Below are positions 56,063 to 64,000 of a stretch of DNA of 64,000 nucleotides, piece by piece (within the stretch, counting starts at the first letter, position 1; each line of letters begins with the position of its first letter). The DNA is from Croceimicrobium sp965658965. Lineage in GTDB: Bacteria; Bacteroidota; Bacteroidia; Flavobacteriales; Schleiferiaceae. Location of the stretch: positions 1-64,000 of the forward strand of contig CBFHVV010000004.1 of NCBI GenBank assembly GCA_965658965.1, read 5' to 3'. The position numbers and the translations under genes are program-made. The notes below the pieces were generated by a model. The model was not told the DNA's origin, did not search any database, and was given only the letters and a program-made list of their open reading frames with translations.

Positions 56063-57706
56063 TTAAAGCTTATAAAATTTATACGCTAGTAAGGCCTTGT
56101 TATCCCTCTTTAAACTTAAGATATATATACCTGGCTTAAGATGCCGTAAGTCAACTTTATTGCTACTATTCACTAGCTCTCTTTTAAAAATAACCCGTCC
56201 GCTGTAATCTGCTACTTCCATAGTACTGACATTTTCAGAATCTAATCCATCGATATTTAAAACATCTCTTACCGGGTTAGGGTAAAAATCTAGTTTAGAG
56301 CTTTGGGTGGAAAATGCGTCTATGCCAACAAGGCTACCTCCACAATTAAAGTTCAAAGTTTGAAAATACTGGTCCATCACGTTTTGCTCAGCCTTAAGTT
56401 TTGTGACCGAACTATAGGGATCTGTCAAAACACTATCACGTGCATAAGAAACTAAGAGATCGATACAGTAGGAATCTCCAGCATTTAGCGCAAAGCTAGG
56501 ATGATGTAACAGTTGTCGAATGTCGGCAGATTTAAGACTTGGATAATACCAGTTTACTTGGTCATTATAAGCCCATTTAGTAGCTGGATTCATGCTGCTT
56601 TGTGCAGTATCCCAACCATCACCATTTTGTTGGCTACCAATCCCACTGGGGTTTTCTACACGAATTTTACTACCATCAAGCCACCGGTTATTAAGAATAT
56701 GTTCGAACTGAGGCTTAGAATTTGGGGCAGTTAGTGCGGCTGGGTCAAAGTTGGAAAGCCCACCTGGGTTAATAATATACTGACTGCCACTAGCATGTTT
56801 ATTTAAAAAGCGTGCGCCTATTGCCGGGGGGAAATCACCAAAGCCATAACTAATCCCGTCTACTGGTGAACCATTATAAACATAGGCCATTCCCAAAACT
56901 GAATCACTACCTAATACATCGTCGAAAGGAGCGCCTAAATCTGCATCATTCCAATAGGCCAGTTGGAGCGAATCGTAATTGCGCATACTTCGGTTAAAAA
57001 TTTGGTAATGGAAAAATAAGCCATTACGTAATGTTGGCTGGGTGGTAGCATCAAAAGCGTAAGCCATAAGATGAAACTCAAGACCAATTTCACTCTGGTC
57101 GCTTAGAGGTTTATTTCGGTCACTTTCGTTAAACATCACAAAAAGGCATTGATCTCCTTTTATCAAGGGATACTCCCCTAAAGTCGGCTCGTAGATGCTA
57201 TTGCCATTAAGGTCTTCGAAAGGAGCTAGTTGTGCTGCCTCGCCATTAGTGCTATCCCCATGAGCCGGCCATTCAGCAAGATCTGCTGGCATGGTATAAC
57301 TGCTACTATTAAAATTACTTTTATGTAGATCTATTTCTTGTTTACTAAGCTTCCAAACACGATTGTATTTTTGTTGGAAACCTGCTTGAGAATAATCGTC
57401 TGCCATTGGGCCAAACCTATAATCGGTAGAGTTATTAAAACTGTTTCCCGCCATATAAAACTGCTGCGCCGCAGTGTAAGAAGTTTCTCCAGAATAAGCA
57501 GCAACCCATAAACTAGCATTATGAATAGCTATGGTATTATTAGCATCATTTATTGTAAATAAGCCATAGGATGCACTGTCTTGAAATAAACTACCATTGG
57601 AAGTAATGCTGGCTTCAATATTATTAATGCTGATCTGATTGGCCCTCTGAGCTTGAATACTTAAAGAAAGTGTGGCTATCAAAAAAAGGAGTAATGTTGT
57701 TTTCAT
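56063..57706 (-). CDS. secreted protein with T9SS sorting domain, unknown function
   Basis: 547 residues with signal peptide 1-19 (...TLSLSIQAQ). The body (~20-450) contains 'GLFTINDANNTIAIHNASLWVAAYSG' and a TYEPTLGEYPLIKGDQC-like segment that I recognise from uncharacterised Bacteroidota secreted proteins; it includes LEFHLMAYAF and 'NDADLGAPFDDVLGSD' strands. The C-terminus is a sorting domain (LDFYPNPVRDVLNIDGL ... HLKPGIYILSLKRD). No enzymatic residues assigned. Terminates at 55985-56020. Confidence 0.82.
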   Translation of the reverse strand: MKTTLLLFLIATLSLSIQAQRANQISINNIEASITSNGSLFQDSASYGLFTINDANNTIAIHNASLWVAAYSGETSYTAAQQFYMAGNSFNNSTDYRFGPMADDYSQAGFQQKYNRVWKLSKQEIDLHKSNFNSSSYTMPADLAEWPAHGDSTNGEAAQLAPFEDLNGNSIYEPTLGEYPLIKGDQCLFVMFNESDRNKPLSDQSEIGLEFHLMAYAFDATTQPTLRNGLFFHYQIFNRSMRNYDSLQLAYWNDADLGAPFDDVLGSDSVLGMAYVYNGSPVDGISYGFGDFPPAIGARFLNKHASGSQYIINPGGLSNFDPAALTAPNSKPQFEHILNNRWLDGSKIRVENPSGIGSQQNGDGWDTAQSSMNPATKWAYNDQVNWYYPSLKSADIRQLLHHPSFALNAGDSYCIDLLVSYARDSVLTDPYSSVTKLKAEQNVMDQYFQTLNFNCGGSLVGIDAFSTQSSKLDFYPNPVRDVLNIDGLDSENVSTMEVADYSGRVIFKRELVNSSNKVDLRHLKPGIYILSLKRDNKALLAYKFYKL

Positions 57707-57980
57707 AATAGTTAAGGTTTATTTTCTTTTAGATTAACTATTTGAAAAAGGTTGCCTATTAATCTTTAACAATCCTTAATTAGACAAAATAGTATTCCTA
57801 AAATATACCGTAACTAAATCTCTTTCTACCCCGATAGAATTATCTCTAAACTAAGTCCTAAATATTTACTTATACCTTTAGCATTATAGCTTTTTAAGCT
57901 TTGCGCAGAAGGTACTCAAAGTACATTTCTCGCTTCGCCTACCAAAGCTACAGCATCCAAAAAAGAGAGTGTAGACCTAC

Positions 57981-58970
57981 TTAAAAAAACACCTTCACCA
58001 GTTCTTCCTCCGAAATATTATTGAAGTACTCCGCGCTGTTTAATTCTTTCAAAGCTGCTAATAGTTTAGCTTCCTCATGCTCTTTCCCAATCAATGCTGC
58101 AGTTAGAGGTTCTAAGTCTTTATTCACAAAAAAATCGCCGAATATTTTTAAATCCGCAATTAAACCTTTCTCCACATTAAGGTGCGCTTCCACAAATCCG
58201 CCCTCGGTCTTTACCCCGTTCTTTAAGCCGTATTTGGGCGAGTAGCCATAATTCCAATGCCACTGGCTATACTTTTCATCCGCCAGTTTCTGAATAGCCA
58301 CACGATCTTCTTCTGTAATTTCATACGGTACCGCATCGGGATATAAGCTGGTGATATGCTGCATTACTTTCTCTCCAAACTTAGCCACGCCAATGTCATC
58401 CTTTAAATGACTAGAAATATTGGTTACGCGGCTGCGTACCGACTTACGCGCCTTCCCTTCAAACTTTAAGGGATTTACGTTTAGAGCGTCGGAAATGTCC
58501 TGTATTTCAGAAGCATACAATAAAGTTCCGTGATGCAAAACCCTTTGCTTTTGATGATAAATATGCTCGGCATTACCCGAAAATTTTTGGTCTTTTATTA
58601 AAATATCATTCCGCCCCGAAAAGGCCGCTTCCACCCCTAATTGCGCCAAAACGTCAATAATAGGCTGGTTATATTTCTTAAAATCCACCTTGGCCCCTTC
58701 TTCACCATAACCCATAATAAAGGTATAATTCAGGTTTCCCAAATCGTGATATACCGCACCACCGCCCGTTAAGCGACGCACCACCCGTATCCCTTTTTCC
58801 TTCACATAATCGGCGTTTATCTCCGCCAAAGTATTCTGATGCTTACCCACCACAATGGTAAAATCGTTTTGCCACAGCATAAAAATATTCTCCTCAAAAT
58901 TCTTCAGAAAATACTCTTCCGTAGCTTGGTTAAAATAAGGGTCAAGGCTTTTATTAAGTATACAGAGCAT
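57981..58970 (-). CDS. lplA: lipoate-protein ligase A
   Basis: 329 residues. It joins lipoate to lipoyl domains of 2-oxo-acid dehydrogenases and the glycine-cleavage H protein, through a lipoyl-AMP intermediate. Signature RRLTGGGAVYHDLGNLNYTFI (~67-87) and KFSGNAEH (adenylate site) are clear, as is a C-terminal ~90-residue domain of the bacterial LplA type. Complete in length. Single gene; no lipoate-synthesis genes nearby. Confidence 0.93.
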   Translation of the reverse strand: MLCILNKSLDPYFNQATEEYFLKNFEENIFMLWQNDFTIVVGKHQNTLAEINADYVKEKGIRVVRRLTGGGAVYHDLGNLNYTFIMGYGEEGAKVDFKKYNQPIIDVLAQLGVEAAFSGRNDILIKDQKFSGNAEHIYHQKQRVLHHGTLLYASEIQDISDALNVNPLKFEGKARKSVRSRVTNISSHLKDDIGVAKFGEKVMQHITSLYPDAVPYEITEEDRVAIQKLADEKYSQWHWNYGYSPKYGLKNGVKTEGGFVEAHLNVEKGLIADLKIFGDFFVNKDLEPLTAALIGKEHEEAKLLAALKELNSAEYFNNISEEELVKVFF

Positions 58971-59044
58971 AGCGTTCTTTTAGGTAAAGCGAAGGTAAAT
59001 AAGAAAGCGCAATAAGCCTGTTTCTTAAGCATAAAGGGTTAAGG

Positions 59045-59140
59045 TTTTTGGGCCTGCCCCTGCGGGTCGGGCTATTCGCTGCAAGTCCTCGCTCCTGCAT
59101 CGCTGTGGGCTTTCCGCTTCTATCCCTCAGGCGGGTTTTT
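59045..59140. repeat. dispersed GC-rich repeat, copy 2
   Basis: About 96 bases near-identical to 54117-54215 (shared TGCAAG.TCTCGCTC, CGCTGTGGGCTTTCCGCT, CTATCCCTCAGGCGGG) in the same orientation, upstream of the M23-like gene. No open frame. Confidence 0.8.
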
Positions 59141-59247
59141 AGCTAGCTGGCAGCCGAAGGTTTTTAATGAAGGCCTCTACTTAAATTTTACCTTTTCACT
59201 AAAGTGATTCTGCCCACAAATTTTACCTTCGCTCTAAAGCAATATTT

Positions 59248-59907
59248 ATGGCCATACCGCAAGCTACAGCTCCTCTTTTCAATTTTAATCTAAGCGCTGC
59301 CAATTGCTTAGTCCTCGATTTAAGCGCTAAAAATGATGCCTTACATTACATTGATTCTAGCGCTACCTTAGCTTGCTATATTGAAAGGGTATTGCGTGAA
59401 AATGGCAAGAAATACGCCATCGGGGGTTATGCCGAAAAAAGAGTTATTTACCAACGATTCACGCACTTTAACGCATCTGCCGCAAGCGAAAGAAATATTC
59501 ATTTAGGCCTCGATGTGTGGGCACCCGCTTTAAGCACTATTTATGCTCCCGCCGATGCTAAGGTGCATAGTTTTGCCTACAATGATAAGCCTGGTGATTA
59601 CGGTGGCACCATAATTTTAGAGCATGCCGCAGCTCAGCAAGTATACTACAGCCTGCACGGACACCTTAGTAAAAACTCTCTGCTAAATACTCAAATCGGG
59701 CAAAATATTAAAGCCGGTGAAGCCTTTGCCGAGCTGGGCGCTGAAGCTGAAAATGGCGGTTGGCCTCCTCATTTACATTTTCAATTGATCAAAGATATAA
59801 GCGATTTTAAAGGCGATTATCCTGGCGTGGTAAAAGAATCAGAAAAAGAATTTTACCTCAGCAATTGCCCAGACCCCAATGATTATTTGGGCATTACCGG
59901 GCTTTAA
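59248..59907 (+). CDS. M23-like (LytM) peptidase-domain protein
   Basis: 219 residues. The M23 zinc site is present: NIHLGLDVWAP (HxxxD) and YYSLHGHLSK (HxH), with a further HLHFQLI; 'APADAKVHSFAYNDKPGDYGGTIILEH' is the lipoyl-like beta strand run of the fold. Such enzymes cut peptide bridges in peptidoglycan. Odd: no signal peptide or TM is visible from ATG 59248, so export is unexplained. TACCTTCG (59227-59234) just upstream resembles a -7 element. Confidence 0.8.
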   Translation: MAIPQATAPLFNFNLSAANCLVLDLSAKNDALHYIDSSATLACYIERVLRENGKKYAIGGYAEKRVIYQRFTHFNASAASERNIHLGLDVWAPALSTIYAPADAKVHSFAYNDKPGDYGGTIILEHAAAQQVYYSLHGHLSKNSLLNTQIGQNIKAGEAFAELGAEAENGGWPPHLHFQLIKDISDFKGDYPGVVKESEKEFYLSNCPDPNDYLGITGL

Positions 59908-59925
59908 TCAAATGCTCAAACCTAA

Positions 59926-60515
59926 ATTAATTGCAGACAGCAATCTCAGTACTCACTACTAATAGCGTAGCGGTCTTAATACTACGAGCAAAGCGGTCTA
60001 ATATCTCCTTATCGAAATGCCGCCCCGAAGGGCTTTTGAGAATCCACCATACCTAAAGCTGCAATTAAAAAGCAAAAGCCCATATTAATTGCAGACATCA
60101 ATCTCAGTACTCACTACTATTAGCGTAGCGGTCTTAATACTGCGAGCAAAGCGGTCTAATATCTCCTTATCGAGATGCCGCCCCGAAGGGCTTTGAGAAT
60201 CCACCATACCTAAAGCTGCAATCAAAAAGCAAAAGCCCAAATTAATTGCAGACATCAATCTCAGTACTTAATACTAATAGCGTAGCGGTCTTAATACTTA
60301 TAATACGTTCTTAATACTACGAGCAAAGCGGCCTAATATCTTCATATCGAGATGCCGCCCCACTGAGGCTTTTGAGAATCCACCATACCTAAAGCTGCAA
60401 TTAAAAAGCAAAAGCCCATATTAATTGCAGACAGCAATCTAAGTACTTAATACTATTAGCGAAGCGGTCTTAATACTTATAATACCTTCTTAATACTGCG
60501 AGCGCAGCGAGCCCA
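59926..60515. repeat. tandem array of ~158-bp repeats, about 3.6 copies
   Basis: Copies begin at 59926, 60084, 60241 and 60420 (spacing 158, 157, 179 bases; the last is cut short at ~60515). Each starts ATTAATTGCAGACA, holds TAGCGTAGCGGTC and GCAAAGCGG segments with alternating TTAATACT spacers, and ends near AAAGCAAAAGCCCA. Copies 3 and 4 carry an extra ~21-base TTATAATAC(G/C)TTCTTAATAC insertion. It fills the gap between the M23 gene (+) and the racemase operon (-). Non-coding. Confidence 0.9.
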
Positions 60516-61595
60516 CTAATCTATCACCCTCTTCTCTATATAGTCGGAATTAAAAAGCGTGAGAGCACCCATATATTTTAAATGAAAAGGGATAAAGTCT
60601 CCCACCTTATAGCCCTTTTTATTATCCTTTATATCTATAACCAACATATCACTACTCGCACCAACAAAGTCTATCTGATACTCAGGAAAAGGAATTAAAT
60701 AGTCTGATGAAATATCCAAACTACCCACGTCTAAAATAGCCCGATGAGAGGTTTTACCATAAAGGCTTTCGTCTATTTCAAAGGTTTCTCCCTGCGGATT
60801 GGCTTCTAGTTCACCAATCGGTAACATCGGTTTTTCGGTAATTTCAATAATCTGAGTATAAAGCGTAATTACATCTTGCTCCATCTCTTTAAAGCCATTA
60901 TTATGAATAAGATCGGTACCAAAATAAAGGGTCTCTCCTACTCTAAAATGATTTATTCCTTTGGGTAATTGACGCATCTCCACCAAGGGAATTACTACCG
61001 AAGTTCCACCAGTGATCCACGGTATTTCTACCTGAAACTTGGCCTCAATTAATTGCTTATAAAGGGAAAGTTGAATAAACTTATCCTGACTTGGCATTAC
61101 GCCATGTAAGCAGTTTAAATTGGAGCCAATCCCTGTTACTTTAATATTGGGTAGACGAAAAACGGAAGAGTAAAAATCCATTAAATCCTCCCCCATTACC
61201 CCTTCACGTAAATCTCCCAGCTCAATCATAATAATGATTTTATGGGTTTTATTCTGTTTTACCGCTTCTTCACTAATCGCTTTTATGGTATCAAACTCAG
61301 AGTTGAAACTAGTGTCAGCATAGCGCACTAAATCGGGAATAGCCTTTTTCGCAGGAGGTTTAATGTAAACCGTTTGTACATCGTCTGGTGCTAAAGACTT
61401 TATTCTTTTCAAATTTATGATGCGTGCATCGCAAACTTCCTTAATTCCTAAATCAATAACCTCCTTAAGCAGCTTTTCTTCACCGCATAATAGTTTAGTA
61501 ACAATTGCCCATTCTATCTTCTCACTTTCAAATAGTTTTTTTAAATATTGAAAGTTATGCCTAAGCATCGTTCTATTAAAAGTTAAATATGCCAT
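60516..61595 (-). CDS. PLP-dependent racemase, ornithine-racemase-like
   Basis: 359 residues with the alanine-racemase N-terminal PLP barrel: PLP lysine in AIVTKLLCG (~Lys34), MIELGDLREGVMGEDL (the LGDLREG stretch is typical of ornithine racemase, Orr), and a C-terminal part with IDESLYGKTSHRAILDVGSLDIS. Orr interconverts L- and D-ornithine. The substrate here is inferred from the family only. It starts 1 base after the alanine racemase stop, so translation is probably coupled. Last gene of the operon before the repeat array. Confidence 0.82.
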   Translation of the reverse strand: MAYLTFNRTMLRHNFQYLKKLFESEKIEWAIVTKLLCGEEKLLKEVIDLGIKEVCDARIINLKRIKSLAPDDVQTVYIKPPAKKAIPDLVRYADTSFNSEFDTIKAISEEAVKQNKTHKIIIMIELGDLREGVMGEDLMDFYSSVFRLPNIKVTGIGSNLNCLHGVMPSQDKFIQLSLYKQLIEAKFQVEIPWITGGTSVVIPLVEMRQLPKGINHFRVGETLYFGTDLIHNNGFKEMEQDVITLYTQIIEITEKPMLPIGELEANPQGETFEIDESLYGKTSHRAILDVGSLDISSDYLIPFPEYQIDFVGASSDMLVIDIKDNKKGYKVGDFIPFHLKYMGALTLFNSDYIEKRVID

Positions 61596-61596
61596 T

Positions 61597-62745
61597 TTAA
61601 GTGCTAATAATTCGCGGAATATCCAAAGGTAGTCGCGTTAATAATTCATAATTCATTTGATCGCTATATTCACTAAAAGAACTGACTGAAATGGATAAAT
61701 CTCCTTGTTCTCCAATCAGCACCACCTCATCTCCGGCTTGTACCGATTCAATAAAGGTGATGTCTAGCATCATCACATTCATATTCACTACACCAATTAC
61801 TGGCACTCTTTCGCCGTGTATAAGAGCACGACCAGCATTACTTAAACTGCGGCTAAAGCCGTGTGAATATCCTACTGGTACCGCAGCAGTGGTCATATCA
61901 TGAGCAGCTAGATAACTGCTTCCATAACCAATATATTCTCCTTTCTTAACGCTCTTTACGTTCATTACTGTACTCTTCCAAGTTAAGAGTCTTTGCAGCG
62001 GATCGGGTTTTTGACTGAGACTATGCTCCACCGCTAAAAAGGTTTCGGCAGAAGGCCAAAAGCCATATTGTAAAATTCCTATTCGCACTAAATCTTGTTG
62101 CGATTGAGGAAAACGTAAAAAAGCGGCACTGCATGCACTGTGGTAATTTTTAGCTACCACTCCAGCCGCTTGAAAGTCTTTTTTTGCTTTCGTGAAGCGG
62201 TCCATTTGTTCTAAAACTCGGGGGTGATTGCTAATATTTTCTGCGCCAGCATAATGAGTGCAAAAACCTAAAATTTCTAAATACTTCCTGTTTTGCTCTA
62301 AGGTTTGGTAAACCGAGGTCCAAGATAACTCTTCTAAACCAGAGCGGTTCATGCCTGTTTCTACCTCTAGATGAATAAGTGCCTTCTTCCCTATTTTTTT
62401 TGCAGCAGCGATGCTATTCTTTAAGCGAACTTCATCAAAAATATAGAAGCTAACATCGTTTTCGATAGCCCACTCCAATTGAGCATCGCTAATCATGCCC
62501 ATAATCATAATATCAACCTCAGGTACTATCGCTTTTATTCGAAAGGCTTCGTGCGCATCAAAAACTGAAAAATGCTGAGCACCATTGCGATGCGCCATAG
62601 GAACATACTCTTCTATTCCATGCCCATAAGCGTTACCTTTTACCACATGCGATAAAGTAGTACCCGGATTTAAACGGCGCTTGATATAATCTATATTATT
62701 GCGATAAGCCGATTCGCTTATTTCTATAAAACTGGTATTATCCAT
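61597..62745 (-). CDS. alr: alanine racemase
   Basis: 382 residues. It converts L- and D-alanine for peptidoglycan. PLP lysine Lys36 in SHVVKGNAYGHG; the second catalytic Tyr in the GYGSSYLAAHDMT region (~265-270); fold type III barrel plus C-terminal beta domain. Overlaps the M20 gene by 8 bases and is followed after 1 base by the second racemase. It may be a catabolic or accessory copy rather than the only alr: its neighbours point to D-amino-acid metabolism, but this is inference. Confidence 0.92.
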   Translation of the reverse strand: MDNTSFIEISESAYRNNIDYIKRRLNPGTTLSHVVKGNAYGHGIEEYVPMAHRNGAQHFSVFDAHEAFRIKAIVPEVDIMIMGMISDAQLEWAIENDVSFYIFDEVRLKNSIAAAKKIGKKALIHLEVETGMNRSGLEELSWTSVYQTLEQNRKYLEILGFCTHYAGAENISNHPRVLEQMDRFTKAKKDFQAAGVVAKNYHSACSAAFLRFPQSQQDLVRIGILQYGFWPSAETFLAVEHSLSQKPDPLQRLLTWKSTVMNVKSVKKGEYIGYGSSYLAAHDMTTAAVPVGYSHGFSRSLSNAGRALIHGERVPVIGVVNMNVMMLDITFIESVQAGDEVVLIGEQGDLSISVSSFSEYSDQMNYELLTRLPLDIPRIIST

Positions 62746-63862
62746 TTAAATAATTAAGAGTTAGGCTTTTAAATAGTTCAATAGTGGCTTTCAGAATAGC
62801 ATCGGGAAAGTCGTAATCTGGATGATGCAAAACTTCGTGTTCTTCCCCTGCACCAATGCCAAATAAGGCACCTTCTTTATCTTTTAAAAATAATCCGAAA
62901 TCCTCTCCCCACCTAAAAGCTTCTTTTAATTGATGATGAGCTAAATCCTGCGCATCTGCGCAAGCAAGCAAAAGTTCATTGGCCTCTGGCTGATTGTAAT
63001 TAGGCCAAAATTCTTCCAAGCTTTCTTTCTCCATTTGCAAATTATCGGCTTCGGCCCAAGATTTTAATTGCTTATGGATCTTGTTTTCTAGCTCATCTAA
63101 AATCTCGCCTTGCCAAGCGCGAATGGTATAATGTAATTCTCCTTCTCCAGGACTAATGCCATAAGCTGCCTCACCTAATTTGGCATGCACCAAACTAATC
63201 TGGCTAAAGTTATCACTTTCCCAATTGGGCTTTGCCAAACTTTCTATTTCTTGCATCGCTTTCGCTAGAAGGGCTTGCGGACTGCGTGCTTTTTCGGGTT
63301 CCGCGGCATGGGCAGAAAAACCTTTAAAACGAAAAATTAAACTACGCACGCCTGCCGTAAAATTTTGGTCGCGCCAAAATAATTCCCCTCGCTTAAAACC
63401 GGGAATGTTATGAAAGGCATAGGCACGATCGTAATGAATGGCTTTAAATTTAGGATCATTTAAAACCGCTGCCGCTCCTTTACCATTCTCTTCAGAAGGT
63501 TGAAACAGAAGATATAAATCTCCTCTTTTGGGCGGTTCTTCTGCAAAATGATAGGCCAGAGCCATTATTACCGTAGTATGTCCATCGTGCCCACATTTAT
63601 GCGATACCCCTGATATTTTTGAAGCATAGGCTAAGTCGGTATCTTCCTGAATGGGTAATGCATCTATATCGCCTCTTAGTAAGAGAGAAGGTCCTTTTTC
63701 TTGCCCCTTAAAATGGATAAGTAAACCTGTTTCCGCCACCTTGCTGTAGCTAAGAGAAAGCTTTTCTAAGTGCTTAATTAAAAATTTTTGCGTTTCGTAT
63801 TCCTTCCCAGATAATTCTGGGTTTTGGTGTAGATGCTGTCTGAAAGAAACTAGGTCAAACAT
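62738..63862 (-). CDS. M20 family amidohydrolase/peptidase
   Basis: 374 residues. Metal-binding CGHDGHTT (Cys-His-Asp-His, as in aminoacylase/hippurate hydrolase members), preceded by LRGDIDALPIQE; second-metal Glu in FQPSEENGKGAA; His in FHNIPGF. Members remove acyl groups from N-acyl amino acids or cut small amides. No signal peptide, so cytoplasmic. Partners in the operon: an acetyltransferase upstream and two racemases downstream, which suggests handling of N-acylated amino acids. Confidence 0.88.
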   Translation of the reverse strand: MFDLVSFRQHLHQNPELSGKEYETQKFLIKHLEKLSLSYSKVAETGLLIHFKGQEKGPSLLLRGDIDALPIQEDTDLAYASKISGVSHKCGHDGHTTVIMALAYHFAEEPPKRGDLYLLFQPSEENGKGAAAVLNDPKFKAIHYDRAYAFHNIPGFKRGELFWRDQNFTAGVRSLIFRFKGFSAHAAEPEKARSPQALLAKAMQEIESLAKPNWESDNFSQISLVHAKLGEAAYGISPGEGELHYTIRAWQGEILDELENKIHKQLKSWAEADNLQMEKESLEEFWPNYNQPEANELLLACADAQDLAHHQLKEAFRWGEDFGLFLKDKEGALFGIGAGEEHEVLHHPDYDFPDAILKATIELFKSLTLNYLNG

Positions 63863-63864
63863 GT

Positions 63865-64000
63865 TTAGGATTTAGTATAACGCATCTCCAAGTATTTGTT
63901 AGTAAAACCTAGTCGCTCGTAAAGGCGCTTTGCAGGATTATCCGGTTCTACGTGCAAAGCCACATTACCCTCTGCATTTTCCAATGCCATTTGCATTAAA
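63865..64000 (-). CDS. GNAT N-acetyltransferase, C-terminal fragment
   Basis: Visible: the last 44 codons, stop TAA at 63867-63865. It ends ALHVEPDNPAKRLYERLGF then a short tail MRYTKS; 'N.pA.rLYe.lGF' is the hallmark end of GNAT acetyltransferases. The start is outside the window. It ends 2 bases before the M20 ATG, so the operon probably begins further right. Substrate unknown. Confidence 0.85.
   Translation of the reverse strand, partial: LMQMALENAEGNVALHVEPDNPAKRLYERLGFTNKYLEMRYTKS

Noticed and set aside
59926..60515. CRISPR array suspicion
   Set aside because: The period is ~158 bases and the whole unit is conserved; there are no short repeats with unique 30-40-base spacers and no cas genes.

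Overview
The window is a chromosomal fragment of a Bacteroidota bacterium, most likely a marine Flavobacteriia/Flavobacteriales member. I infer this from six proteins that end in type IX secretion (T9SS) type A sorting domains, a hybrid two-component system with a periplasmic propeller, multi-PAS sensors, AraC-TPR regulators, TAnnTTTG-type promoter elements, few clear Shine-Dalgarno sites, and AT-rich DNA. It is a draft scaffold: ten Ns interrupt the RNase R gene.

Layout. 1-107: tail of a T9SS cargo. 150-1.1 kb: a Fic protein. 1.2-12.8 kb: three secreted T9SS cargos on the minus strand (a subtilase, a small unknown, a 2445-residue modular giant) with a decayed insertion-sequence remnant between the first two. 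13.1-16.9 kb: phenylacetyl-CoA epoxidase, paaABCD on minus and paaE divergent on plus, with a good promoter for paaE. 17.2-20.8 kb: an ElaA-type acetyltransferase, then a sigma / putative anti-sigma / coiled-coil / beta-barrel operon. 21.1-23.7 kb: RNase R (gapped) and a coiled-coil membrane protein. 23.9-29.3 kb: M1 aminopeptidase with an MBL-fold hydrolase, a DUF3298-type lipoprotein, a thioredoxin protein, and a frameshifted secreted protein.

29.4-39.9 kb is a signalling block: a lone receiver protein, an 11-PAS/GAF sensor with a phospho-acceptor-like helix but no ATPase domain, a 1.06-kb non-coding stretch with twin ~150-bp structured repeats and a 41-nt palindrome, and a 1390-residue hybrid kinase. 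40.1-42.6 kb holds a secreted propeller, a probable Crp/Fnr remnant and two small envelope proteins. 42.7-48.4 kb is a complete RND efflux operon. 48.6-55.8 kb holds a beta-barrel protein, a small HExxH protein, an AraC/TPR regulator divergent from an ankyrin lipoprotein plus membrane acyltransferase pair, a beta-lactamase-like serine hydrolase and a small unknown. 56.0-59.9 kb: another T9SS cargo, lipoate-protein ligase and an M23-like protein. 59.9-60.5 kb is a tandem array of ~158-bp repeats. 60.5-64.0 kb is a tightly packed minus-strand operon: GNAT (partial), M20 amidohydrolase, alanine racemase, ornithine-racemase-like enzyme.

I see no CRISPR array, phage, intact transposon, rRNA or tRNA. 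The clearest candidates for something undescribed are the twin structured repeats and palindrome at 34.9-35.6 kb, next to an ATPase-less multi-PAS sensor with its own receiver partner. The sigma-controlled coiled-coil/barrel operon and the racemase-amidohydrolase-acetyltransferase operon are also worth a look. Function calls rest on motif recognition by eye; no database search was possible.
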